Assembly (NCBI RefSeq): GCF_003858635.1 | Contig: NZ_RQJO01000008.1 | Span: forward strand, 1,116,001-1,180,000 | Direction: 5' to 3' | DNA: 64,000 bases | Origin: Larkinella rosea | GTDB taxonomy: Bacteria; Bacteroidota; Bacteroidia; Cytophagales; Spirosomataceae | In this document: positions 43,741 to 51,447 of the stretch, piece after piece | Layout of the letters: each line of letters opens with the position of its first letter | How positions within the stretch are numbered: position 1 is the first letter of the stretch | Made by a program: the position numbers and the translations under genes | The notes under the pieces: generated by a model | Told to the model about the DNA's origin: nothing | Databases searched by the model: none | Seen by the model: only the letters and a program-made list of their open reading frames with translations

Positions 43741-44295
43741 TTATTTCATTCCTTCATGAATTGCGTTGATCGCATCATAGTGTTTCTGAAGTGTCGGCAG
43801 TGTTTTTCCGGCAAAGGCTTTCACATCAGGATCTTTCGCATTGAAGGACGCATCTTTAAATAAATCGATATCTTCCTTGTGGTCATCAACCATTAGTTTG
43901 ACATATTCCTTATCAAATTCGGCACCGGATAGCTTGCTTAAATCATCCACATGCTTTTGATGTTCGTCGCTTAACGTCGCAGGAAGGGTGATATTTTTGG
44001 AGGCTGCAATGGTTTTAAATTCCTCATTGGCTTTGGAATGATCAGCTACCATCATGGCACCAAAATCTTTCACACTTTTGCTCTGCGCTTTCTGTTCGGC
44101 CAACTTACCCAACTCCACTTCCATCATGCCTCCGCTGGCGGCTTTCACCGCAAATTCAGAGTCATCTTCGGGCATTTCTTTTTTCTCATTGGCATCTTCG
44201 GCCTGTTCGGCACTGTCCTTGTTACTGCTTGTATTACACGATTGGAATGTCCATGTGCCCAGCACGAGCAGCAGGAATACGCTTACTTTTTTCAT
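43741..44295 (-). CDS. DUF4142-family lipoprotein
   Basis: 184 residues. A lipoprotein signal (lipobox Q-S-C near residue 20) and an acidic linker (residues 25-47) precede a DUF4142 four-helix domain with FAVKAASGGMMEVELGKLAEQKAQ, DFGAMMVADHSKANEE and KEYVKLMVDDHKEDIDLFKD. DUF4142 is a ferritin-like exported domain of unknown role, with conserved His residues (ADHSK, DDHKED, KHYDAI). It stands alone with its own terminator. Confidence 0.9.
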   Translation of the reverse strand: MKKVSVFLLLVLGTWTFQSCNTSSNKDSAEQAEDANEKKEMPEDDSEFAVKAASGGMMEVELGKLAEQKAQSKSVKDFGAMMVADHSKANEEFKTIAASKNITLPATLSDEHQKHVDDLSKLSGAEFDKEYVKLMVDDHKEDIDLFKDASFNAKDPDVKAFAGKTLPTLQKHYDAINAIHEGMK

Positions 44296-44821
44296 GATCG
44301 TTGAGTTTTATATGGATTGTACTTGGCTTTTAAACCGCGGGTCACATGGAATGTTTATCATAATTATCCAAAGGGACGATTTGAACATTTAAATGGGTCA
44401 ATGGTTCTGCGCGTTGTACCTCATTTTGCGACCGGTTTTTGTATTTGTTCTTTAATTTATAGGAAGATTAAGTAAAAGTAGTGTAGGCAATAACCGGAAT
44501 TGTTTACAAATAATGAGGGTACATTGGAATGATAATGGGTTCATAAATTCGGAGTATTACCGTATTTTTTACAGCTCTTTAATGGATATTATTTTCAATG
44601 AATTGTTATTTACAAGATGTTGTTGTTTGAGTATTTTCTGCTAATAGCTACTCCGATTCAATCATTTGAAAAAAGTGTTGATAAGTAATTAGTCTGCTTA
44701 TTCGGTAACATTAATTAGGAATTAAAATTGAGTGTTAAGTGTATAAAGAATAAAATAAAAATGGAGAGATATTAAATAGATTTCAATAGATTTGCAAACA
44801 AACATTTTTTTTACACACCCA
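44296..44821. other. 526 bp AT-rich intergenic region
   Basis: I see no gene, tRNA or clear repeat here. The base composition is clearly richer in A and T than the flanking genes. It precedes the AbrB-like gene and is long enough to hold that gene's promoter region. Confidence 0.4.
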
Positions 44822-45274
44822 ATGAAAGTCAAACCAAATAAAATCCGCTTTTTTTCTCCGGAAGACAATACGGACGAAGCACCCAAAGTAACCCCGAAAG
44901 AGACTTCATTCACGACGTCTGTGACCAAAACCGGTCGCTTGGCTTTCCCGCAAAAACTGATGGAAGGATTAAGCATCGATCCGTCAAAACCGCACTATAA
45001 AGTAGGTACGGTTAATCGCCGGAAAGGGGTAAAAGCATTGTATTTGATTCCGACGGAAGCTGGTGACAGTGAAGCTTTTGAATTATCAAAAACGGGCCGG
45101 GGATATTCCATTCCGTTGAAAGGTGTACTGCAGAAAATCGGACTTAATTTCCAGGATCATGAATATACATTCACGATCAATCCGTATGATTATGGCGACG
45201 GGATTTCCGGATTTGAACTGGTTTCAGATCAGCAAACACCACGCAGCGGTGCATCGGATGCATCCGAAGAATAA
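44822..45274 (+). CDS. AbrB/SpoVT-like protein with duplicated motif (putative)
   Basis: 150 residues from ATG 44822 (the frame opens at 44792, but AATGAAAG precedes the better start). Two related segments, VTKTGRLAFPQKLMEGLSI (about 35-53) and LSKTGRGYSIPLKGVLQKIGL (about 88-108), begin K-T-G-R and are followed by Pro and a short helix, like the swapped-hairpin AbrB/MazE fold. The gene may encode a one-chain pseudo-dimer DNA-binding protein. No family is confirmed. Its end overlaps the next exported-protein gene by 17 bp. Confidence 0.6.
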   Translation: MKVKPNKIRFFSPEDNTDEAPKVTPKETSFTTSVTKTGRLAFPQKLMEGLSIDPSKPHYKVGTVNRRKGVKALYLIPTEAGDSEAFELSKTGRGYSIPLKGVLQKIGLNFQDHEYTFTINPYDYGDGISGFELVSDQQTPRSGASDASEE

Positions 45275-45878
45275 GTCTGGAATAGCCGGAATGTTGTTCG
45301 CTTTATTCGCGAGCCTTTCCGGCTTTTCTCAATCGAATTATTCCCGGCAAATTGCCGCCCATCGGGAAGAATACAAAGCCGAATTTTTGAAATCGGCAAA
45401 AAGTCCGCTCAAAAAAGAAGATTTAAAAAATCTGCATTTCTTCGAACCCGATTCGAATTATCGGGTGGAAGCCGCCGTTCAGCGCACACCCGCTGCCGAA
45501 CCTTTTGAATTGCCTACCTACGACGGCCAGAAAAAAACGTACGTCAGTTATGCGGTGTTGACCTTCCAGTTAAACGGAAAACCGCACCAATTGACGCTTT
45601 ATCGCAGCCTGCAACTGGCCCGTTTGCCCCAGTACCGCGATTATTTATTTCTTCCGTTCAAAGACGCCACCAACGGCCACGAAACCTACGGCGGTGGGCG
45701 CTACCTCGACCTGCGTTTGGGTGATCTAAAAGATGGAAAAGTTCAGATTGATTTCAACAAAGCCTACAATCCGTATTGCGCCTACAGCGACGGCTATGCG
45801 TGTCCGATCCCGCCCAGAGAAAACCATTTGACGGTGGAAATGAAAGCAGGAGAGAAAAACTACGGGAAAGCGAATTGA
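45258..45878 (+). CDS. DUF1684-family exported protein
   Basis: 206 residues from ATG 45258, which gives a signal peptide ending near G-F-S-Q; the longer frame to 45123 lies within the preceding gene. The mature part matches DUF1684: HREEYKAEFLKSAKSPL, LHFFEPDSNYRVEA, FLPFKDATNGHETYGGGRYLDL and NPYCAYSDGYACPIPPREN with two conserved Cys. DUF1684 proteins are exported and uncharacterised. It overlaps the upstream AbrB-like gene by 17 bp and ends at an inverted repeat. Confidence 0.9.
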   Translation: MHPKNKSGIAGMLFALFASLSGFSQSNYSRQIAAHREEYKAEFLKSAKSPLKKEDLKNLHFFEPDSNYRVEAAVQRTPAAEPFELPTYDGQKKTYVSYAVLTFQLNGKPHQLTLYRSLQLARLPQYRDYLFLPFKDATNGHETYGGGRYLDLRLGDLKDGKVQIDFNKAYNPYCAYSDGYACPIPPRENHLTVEMKAGEKNYGKAN

Positions 45879-45879
45879 A

Positions 45880-45935
45880 AATGAACATTGAACAATGAAA
45901 GTATGCGTCAGCCCATTCATTGTTCAATGTTCATT
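45880..45935. repeat. 20 bp perfect inverted repeat between convergent genes (class A)
   Basis: AATGAACATTGAACAATGAA (45880-45899) is perfectly complementary to 45916-45935. The loop contains AGTATGCGTCAGCC, identical over 14 bases to the loop of the element at 13653. It starts two bases after the DUF1684 stop codon. Confidence 0.95.
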
Positions 45936-45942
45936 AAAAAGA

Positions 45943-47415
45943 CTAACTCCAGTCGCGGTCGGCCGAATCGCGGGTGTTCCAGTTATCGGTAGGGGCAAAC
46001 CAGGTGGCGCCTTTTTTGAGGAATTTCTTGGCGACGTCTTCGTTCAGTTCAACGCCCAGACCCGGTTTTTCGGGAACGCGTACGAAGCCTTTGTCAACGA
46101 TCGGCTTCATGCCGGTAACGATGTCTTCCCAGCCGTCGACATCCACGCCGTGGTGTTCCAGCGCCACGAAGTTTTCCGTTGCGGCTGCACAGTGGATGTT
46201 GGCCATCATACAGATCGGCGATCCGGCAAAGTGCATCGCCATCGGAATACCGGCTTCTTCGGCGTAATCGCCGATTTTCTTGGTTTCCAGTAAACCGCCC
46301 GATGACGCCAGATCCGGGTGAATCATGTCGATGGCTTTGGCGTCGATGAGTTTGATAAATTCTTCTTTCGCGAAAATATCTTCCCCGGTCAGCGTGGGCG
46401 TATCGATGGCGTCGGAAATCTGTTTCCACTGGTCGGTATAGAACCAGGGGACCAGATCCTCGAGCCACGCCAGCCGGAACGGTTCCATAGCCTTCCCGAT
46501 CTGAATGGCGGTATTGACGTCGAAGTGCCCGAAGTGGTCGGCGGCCAACGGCGTTTCATACCCGACAATATCGCGGACCTTGCTCACGTGCAGCGCCAGC
46601 GCGTCGATCCCTTTTTTCGTTACCTGAATCCGGGTGAACGGGTGTTTGGTCATGGCGTAATTGCCCATTTTGCCGGGCTGTGAGTCGTTCCACTGTTGCT
46701 TGACGCTCCAGTTTTTAGCACCCACCAGCATGCCCGGCGTGTCGGCAATCATGCCGATACCAAAGTCCATTTTCAGGAACGTGTAGCCCTGATCCCGGCG
46801 CCGAACCATGTGTTTGGCAAACTCGTCGTAATCTTTACCTTCAGGCGTATCCGCGTAGAGCCGGATGAAATCCCGGTATTTACCTCCCAAAAGTTGATAG
46901 GCAGGAACGTTATAGGCTTTTCCGGCCAGGTCCCAGAGTGCCATTTCAACCCCGCAAACGCCCCCGGCGGCCCGGCTGTGGCCCCCAAACTGCTTGATCT
47001 GCTTGAAGATCTGCTCGACATTACACGGGTTTTTGCCCAGAATGCGGCTTTTCAGCATGAGTGCGTAATTGGCGCTGGCACCGTCGCGCACTTCGCCCCA
47101 GCCGACGAGCCCCTGGTTGGTGTCGATGCGGATGATGGGGCTCGAAAACGGAACGCCCTGCAAAACCGCCACCCGCATGTCGGTGATTTTCAGCTCCGAA
47201 GGCTTCGATTCGCGCTTGACTTTCTGGGTGATAAACTCCATTTCGCGCTCCGGTCTTTTATCGAACATCATGCCGAGCGACAAACCGCCCAGGGCTGAGT
47301 TCCGGAGAAAACCGCGCCGATCGACTCCGGAAATCGAACCGGCCGACTGGAGGTTGTTTGCCGTTGGGGCGGGGTGTTTTTTAATCCATTCAAGTAATTG
47401 GTCAACTTTTTTCAT
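45943..47415 (-). CDS. Exported mandelate racemase / muconate lactonizing enzyme-type enolase-superfamily protein
   Basis: 490 residues. Residues 32-40 carry a Tat-type motif (D-R-R-G-F-L-R-N-S) followed by a hydrophobic stretch, so export is likely. The N-terminal capping domain (about 85-200) is followed by the (beta/alpha)7-beta barrel with FLKMDFG, LAADHFG, LEDLVPWF and TGEDIF carrying the likely metal ligands, and IHPDLASSGG and MHFAGSP for the acid/base His. A K-x-D replaces K-x-K after strand two. The chemistry is likely dehydration or racemisation of a sugar acid. It is divergent from two RraA-like genes. Confidence 0.88.
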   Translation of the reverse strand: MKKVDQLLEWIKKHPAPTANNLQSAGSISGVDRRGFLRNSALGGLSLGMMFDKRPEREMEFITQKVKRESKPSELKITDMRVAVLQGVPFSSPIIRIDTNQGLVGWGEVRDGASANYALMLKSRILGKNPCNVEQIFKQIKQFGGHSRAAGGVCGVEMALWDLAGKAYNVPAYQLLGGKYRDFIRLYADTPEGKDYDEFAKHMVRRRDQGYTFLKMDFGIGMIADTPGMLVGAKNWSVKQQWNDSQPGKMGNYAMTKHPFTRIQVTKKGIDALALHVSKVRDIVGYETPLAADHFGHFDVNTAIQIGKAMEPFRLAWLEDLVPWFYTDQWKQISDAIDTPTLTGEDIFAKEEFIKLIDAKAIDMIHPDLASSGGLLETKKIGDYAEEAGIPMAMHFAGSPICMMANIHCAAATENFVALEHHGVDVDGWEDIVTGMKPIVDKGFVRVPEKPGLGVELNEDVAKKFLKKGATWFAPTDNWNTRDSADRDWS

Positions 47416-47646
47416 GCGATTTGATAGATGGATTTAGGTAATACTATTTCATTCAGTCGGTATTTACATCGAAAAGCAAATTTCGGTCTGGATATAATTC
47501 AATTTGTTGAGAAAGTTACTGAAAAACCATATTTTCCGTCTGTAGAAACCAAATTTTTTCTAAACCCAGGCGAAGTCAGTATTTTACTCATTCGATTGCC
47601 TTTTTCGGTTGACTTTGACTCGTCAATCCTTACCCTTACTAACGTA

Positions 47647-48579
47647 ATGATGAAGAAAACTTTGCTGGCAGTAGCCATTGCCCTGGCGGGAAGCTACGCA
47701 ACCCAGGCGCAACGAATTGGTTCATCGGTCGAATACGTGACCGAATTAACCTCGAAATGGAAAGGTGCCCGGCTGCCCGATGGTCGCCCGAACGTGCCCG
47801 ATCTGGTGCTGGAACGGCTGCAAAACTGCACACTGGAACAGATTTGGGGCTATCTGGGGAACAAAGGCTACCGCAACCAGGTCGAAAAAAACTGGGTGAT
47901 TCTCAAACCGGGAGAAACCATGACCGGTCGCGTTGTTACGGCTCAATTTATGCCAACCCGGCCCGACCTCGACAGCCTGATCAGGAAGCAGGGCAAAGCC
48001 GAAGGCCGTTCGCAAAAAGGCGGGATCAACATCTGGCCGATCGACATTCTAACGAAAGGTGACATTTACGTGGCCGATGGATACGGCAAAATCAAAGACG
48101 GAACTTTAATTGGCTCGAGTCTCGGAAATGCCATTGTGGGCAAAACCGGTAAGGGCGTTATTTTTTACGGTTCGGTGCGCGACATGCAGGAACTGAAAGA
48201 TACCAAAGGCTTTAATGCCTGGGTAAAAGGCCACGATCCGTCGTACATCAAAGACATGACCCCGACCTCCATCAACGCCCCGATTCGCATCGGTGAGGTG
48301 ACAGTTTTTCCGGGCGACGTTGTGTTTGCGAACGAATACGGCGTGGTTTTCATCCCTGCCCACCTCGTCGAAGGATTAGTTTCAGCTTCGGAAATGACGG
48401 CCTTGCGGGACGAGTTTGAACGTGTACTTTTGCAGCAGGGAAAATACCCCTCGGGCGAGATTCACGGCGACTGGTCGGTCAAGATCAAGGATGAATTCCG
48501 GGCCTGGGTGGGCAAATACCCCAAAAAATTAGCCATCACTCAAAAAGATCTGGACGCCTATCTGGCCAAAGAACATTAA
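47647..48579 (+). CDS. Exported RraA-family (HMG/CHA aldolase-like) protein, copy 1
   Basis: 310 residues from ATG 47647, which starts a signal peptide (cleavage near A-T-Q-A-Q). The RraA fold covers about 85-300; the metal- and substrate-binding R-D pair is Arg178-Asp179 in GSVRDMQELKDTKGFNAW, preceded by IGSSLGNAI. Typical RraA-like aldolases cleave 4-hydroxy-2-oxo acids to pyruvate. Export is unusual for the family. It lies 10 bp upstream of a paralogue of equal length. Confidence 0.87.
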   Translation: MMKKTLLAVAIALAGSYATQAQRIGSSVEYVTELTSKWKGARLPDGRPNVPDLVLERLQNCTLEQIWGYLGNKGYRNQVEKNWVILKPGETMTGRVVTAQFMPTRPDLDSLIRKQGKAEGRSQKGGINIWPIDILTKGDIYVADGYGKIKDGTLIGSSLGNAIVGKTGKGVIFYGSVRDMQELKDTKGFNAWVKGHDPSYIKDMTPTSINAPIRIGEVTVFPGDVVFANEYGVVFIPAHLVEGLVSASEMTALRDEFERVLLQQGKYPSGEIHGDWSVKIKDEFRAWVGKYPKKLAITQKDLDAYLAKEH

Positions 48580-48589
48580 TTCATTCAGC

Positions 48590-49522
48590 ATGAAATCCGG
48601 TATTTCGCTTTTAGTAGCTCTATTTTTCCTCGTAACGGTTGTTCAGGTTTCAGTCGCGCAAACCATTCCGAAAGACGAACTGGTGTTTTTAACTTCCGAA
48701 TGGAAGGGCGAGCGGTTTCCGGACGGACGTCCAAAAATTTCGGATGCGCTGGTGGAACGGGCTAAAAAAATCGGAATCGACGACGCCTGGACGGTTTTAA
48801 AAAACGAAGGCTATACCAATCAGTTCGAAGGCGGCTGGAAATTCATTCACGACGACGTGGTGGTGGCTGGACGGGCCGTAACGGCGATGTTCATGCCCAG
48901 CCGGCCGGATGTCGAGAAAAACATCAAGGAGCGCGGGATCAGCAAGCAGGGCCGCAAGGGAAATACGAACACCTGGCCCATTGAAACCCTGACCAAAGGC
49001 GATGTGTACGTGGCCGACGGTTTTGGGAAAATCGGCGGGGGAACGCTTGTCGGCGCGACCCTGGGAAATGCCATTTTCAGCAAAACCGGTAATGGGGTCG
49101 TGTTCAACGGAGCCGCCCGCGATTTGCAGGAGTTGCAGAATATCAAAGGATTCAATGCATTTGTCCGCGATTTTCACCCGTCTTTTCTGGAAGAAATGGT
49201 GTTGATGGGACTCAACACACCGATCCGGATGGGCGGCACGATGGTGTTGCCGGGCGATCTGGTCATTGCGCAGCGCGAAGGGGTTCTCTTTGTTCCGGCG
49301 CACATGGCCGAACAAGTGGTCACCACTTGTGAATTCGTAGCCCGCAAAGATCAGTTTGGCTTCGAAATGGTGAAATCGAACCGCTACACGACCGGCCAGA
49401 TCGACAGCCAGTGGACTGACGAAATCAAAACCGAATTTCTGAAGTGGCTCGGCCAACACCCGGAATTGGGCACGATGACTCGTCCCGAACTGGACAAAGT
49501 GATGAGCAAACGAACCTGGTAA
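48590..49522 (+). CDS. Exported RraA-family (HMG/CHA aldolase-like) protein, copy 2
   Basis: 310 residues, clearly a paralogue of the preceding gene, with the same signal peptide style (cleavage near S-V-A-Q), EWKGERFPDGRPKISDAL and the R-D pair Arg177-Asp178 in GAARDLQELQNIKGFNAF. The two copies are tandem and probably cotranscribed. The pair may act as a heteromer or on related substrates. It ends in front of an inverted repeat. Confidence 0.87.
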   Translation: MKSGISLLVALFFLVTVVQVSVAQTIPKDELVFLTSEWKGERFPDGRPKISDALVERAKKIGIDDAWTVLKNEGYTNQFEGGWKFIHDDVVVAGRAVTAMFMPSRPDVEKNIKERGISKQGRKGNTNTWPIETLTKGDVYVADGFGKIGGGTLVGATLGNAIFSKTGNGVVFNGAARDLQELQNIKGFNAFVRDFHPSFLEEMVLMGLNTPIRMGGTMVLPGDLVIAQREGVLFVPAHMAEQVVTTCEFVARKDQFGFEMVKSNRYTTGQIDSQWTDEIKTEFLKWLGQHPELGTMTRPELDKVMSKRTW

Positions 49523-49537
49523 TTGAAATAGACAAGA

Positions 49538-49598
49538 GAGGATAGACAAGAGACAAGAGAAACTTCGAATGATTGTCTCTTGTCTCACGTCTATCCTC
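49538..49598. repeat. Long inverted repeat between the RraA-like gene and recX (class B)
   Basis: GAGGATAGACAAGAGACAAG-like arms 49538-49560 and 49576-49598 match over 23 bp with two mismatches; outside them one arm carries an extra 7-nt tandem copy. It begins 16 bp after the stop codon. Confidence 0.88.
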
Positions 49599-49611
49599 TA
49601 TCCTCTCAACT

Positions 49612-50076
49612 ATGACCGACCAAACCAAAGAAATCCTGCGCCGGGCGGCTTCGTTTTGTGCCTATCAGGAACGCACACAACGGGAAGTTCGCGAACGGCT
49701 GAAGGAGTGGGAAGTGGATGGCGACGAAGCGGAGGAAATGATTGCCTGGCTGATCGAACAAAACTACCTGAACGAAGAACGGTTTGCCAAAACCTTTGCG
49801 GGCAGCAAGTTCCGGGTGAAACACTGGGGACGGCACAAAATCCGGCAGCACCTCAAACAGCGCGGCATCACCGGTTACAACCTCGAGCAGGGCATGAAAG
49901 AAATCGAGCAGGACGATTACCGCCAGACGCTCGTTGATCTGCTCGACAAAAAGAAACGCAGCCTTCAGGGCGAAAGCCCGTTGGTGTTGAAACAGAAACT
50001 GGTCCGCTATGCCATCAGCAAAGGCTACGAAAGCGAGCTGGTGTGGGCGGTGTTGGGGGAGAGTAATGACCATTGA
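49612..50076 (+). CDS. recX: RecX-family regulator of RecA
   Basis: 154 residues from ATG 49612 (the frame opens at 49573 within an inverted repeat). It is a small, basic, all-helical protein with YQERTQREVRERLKEW, WLIEQNYLNEERFAKTFAGSKF and GRHKIRQHLKQRGI, the repeated three-helix modules of RecX. RecX binds RecA filaments and limits recombination. recA is not in the window. The last two codons and stop lie inside an inverted repeat. Confidence 0.93.
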   Translation: MTDQTKEILRRAASFCAYQERTQREVRERLKEWEVDGDEAEEMIAWLIEQNYLNEERFAKTFAGSKFRVKHWGRHKIRQHLKQRGITGYNLEQGMKEIEQDDYRQTLVDLLDKKKRSLQGESPLVLKQKLVRYAISKGYESELVWAVLGESNDH

Positions 50077-50140
50077 CGATCGACGATTGACCATTGATGA
50101 TTGACCATCGACGATGGTCGGCGGTCAATGGTCAATCGTC
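50067..50140. repeat. Long inverted repeat between recX and the methyltransferase gene (class E)
   Basis: GACGATTGACCATTGA (50082-50097) is complementary to 50125-50140 over 16 bp; between them GACCATCGACGATGGTC (50103-50119) is itself a perfect palindrome. The whole element is built of GACCATTGACGAT-like words. It overlaps the recX stop codon and reaches the opposite gene's stop. Confidence 0.88.
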
Positions 50141-50834
50141 ACTTTTCTACCCCAAAATACGTGTAAAAATACTCCGGTGACTTCAGGTTGAGCCAGTGGG
50201 CCCGGTTTTTCGCCAGATCGTCGTACGAAAGGGCATCGATTTGAGCGGGCGTGAAATTCAAAACCGTTTCCGGTTTTCGGCGGGTCACGATGCCCAGGCC
50301 CTGATCGGTATCCAGCACAAACACGTTCAGGTCGGGACGCTGACTGCGCAGGTGCAGGATGGTTTTCCAGACATCTCCATTCCACTGGCCTTCCACCCAT
50401 TCGTCGTACGGAACGGCCGCGCCGGGCGTAAGCGGATTGCAGTCGTGCAGGATGATCACGCCGTCGTCGCTCAGGTAACGAAGCGTGTTTTCGACGTCGC
50501 GGAGCGCAAACTGGTATTCGTGCATGCCGTCGATGAGCGCCAGTTGGAGCGGTTTTTTACCAATGACCCGGTCGGCGTCTTCCGCAAAAAACGCATCGCT
50601 TGTTTTCTCGAAATACTGGTTGGCGAGGTTCGCCGGGTTAATGAGCGCTTTGCCAATCCGCCGGAGCCGGTCGAACGAAAACGCCGGATCGACGGCCAGT
50701 TTGAACGGACTTTTGACGCGAAAAAAAATGTGGCCGTTGGCCACGCCGATTTCGAGGTAATTCTTCAGCTTTTTCTGACGCATCAGGGATTCGATAACGT
50801 CCAGGCGGTTTAGGGTAGTAACCGTTTCTGTCAT
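50139..50834 (-). CDS. SAM-dependent methyltransferase (Methyltransf_24-like)
   Basis: 231 residues with motif I as YLEIGVANGHIF and a DGMHEYQFALRDVENTLRYL region with ILHDCNPLTPG, typical of Methyltransf_24 proteins. The substrate is unknown; relatives often modify carbohydrates. Its ATG overlaps the DUF2283 stop as ATGA, so it is the third gene of a coupled chain. The stop sits in the end of an inverted repeat. Confidence 0.88.
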   Translation of the reverse strand: MTETVTTLNRLDVIESLMRQKKLKNYLEIGVANGHIFFRVKSPFKLAVDPAFSFDRLRRIGKALINPANLANQYFEKTSDAFFAEDADRVIGKKPLQLALIDGMHEYQFALRDVENTLRYLSDDGVIILHDCNPLTPGAAVPYDEWVEGQWNGDVWKTILHLRSQRPDLNVFVLDTDQGLGIVTRRKPETVLNFTPAQIDALSYDDLAKNRAHWLNLKSPEYFYTYFGVEK

Positions 50835-51025
50835 GCAACTTCTAAATCAATACTGGTAGGTTGCTTAATCCGGGTAGATGCATCTAATATTTCAATACCA
50901 ACGATGAGTCCGTCTTCCGAGTAGTCTAGTATAACGCCCGGTTTGTCTTCGTCGCTTTCCATTATTGGCATATCATTCAAGCGGATATACAAGACATCAA
51001 CTTCTTTATCGTATCTTACTTTCAT
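50831..51025 (-). CDS. DUF2283 small protein
   Basis: 64 residues (MKVRYDKEVDVLYIRLND, DKPGVILDYSEDGLIVGIEILDAS), the DUF2283 pattern of a short beta-rich fold with an acidic turn. Its start overlaps the DUF4258 stop by 4 bp and its stop overlaps the methyltransferase ATG by 4 bp. DUF2283 genes are often paired with DUF4258, and the pair has toxin-antitoxin-like organisation. Function is not known. Confidence 0.88.
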   Translation of the reverse strand: MKVRYDKEVDVLYIRLNDMPIMESDEDKPGVILDYSEDGLIVGIEILDASTRIKQPTSIDLEVA

Positions 51026-51282
51026 ATATATTTTTCAATTTTCGATGTTATGTAACCAGTGATTACTACATTAGGTTCTCTTCCCGTGTTTACATAAATA
51101 CGTACCAAGTACGGCTTTTCTTCACTAAGATACACAATCTTCTGATATACTTTTTTATCCTCATCTTCAGCATCATCCTTTATTGAATCAGGAGTTGCTA
51201 ATACGTTTTCTATAATATCAATAGGGATACCTCGTTCTTCCATTCGAAGTTTTGCATGTGCTGATATAATATATTCCATCAT
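51022..51282 (-). CDS. DUF4258 small protein
   Basis: 86 residues. DUF4258 signature: SAHAKLRMEERGIPIDIIENVLATPDSI, with KKVYQKIVYLSEEKPYLVRIYVNT. The base composition is A/T-richer than the neighbours, so recent acquisition is possible. The fold has been likened to small RelE/BrnT-like toxins, but that is not proven here. It is coupled to DUF2283 by a 4 bp overlap. Confidence 0.88.
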   Translation of the reverse strand: MMEYIISAHAKLRMEERGIPIDIIENVLATPDSIKDDAEDEDKKVYQKIVYLSEEKPYLVRIYVNTGREPNVVITGYITSKIEKYI

Positions 51283-51392
51283 TTATAAATTGTTATTCTG
51301 TAAATGCATTTTCTGCTTATTTATGAATAAAGAATACTTTTTTGAATCTCGTAGATACACTTTTTAAGTGAGTTATCAACTGTTGTTTCAAA

Positions 51393-51426
51393 AAATGAGC
51401 CTGTCGGAAAACCGGCAGGCTCATTT
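51393..51426 (-). terminator. Intrinsic terminator of nrdB
   Basis: AAATGAGCCTGTCGG and CCGGCAGGCTCATTT form a 15 bp stem with a 4-nt loop, followed on the minus strand by a T run. Confidence 0.93.
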
Positions 51427-51447
51427 AGTTATTGGTTATTTAAGGAA

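Noticed and set aside
11208-50140. CRISPR array or integron-like repeats
   Set aside because: The repeats are scattered inverted repeats of several vocabularies without regular spacers, cas genes or an integrase.
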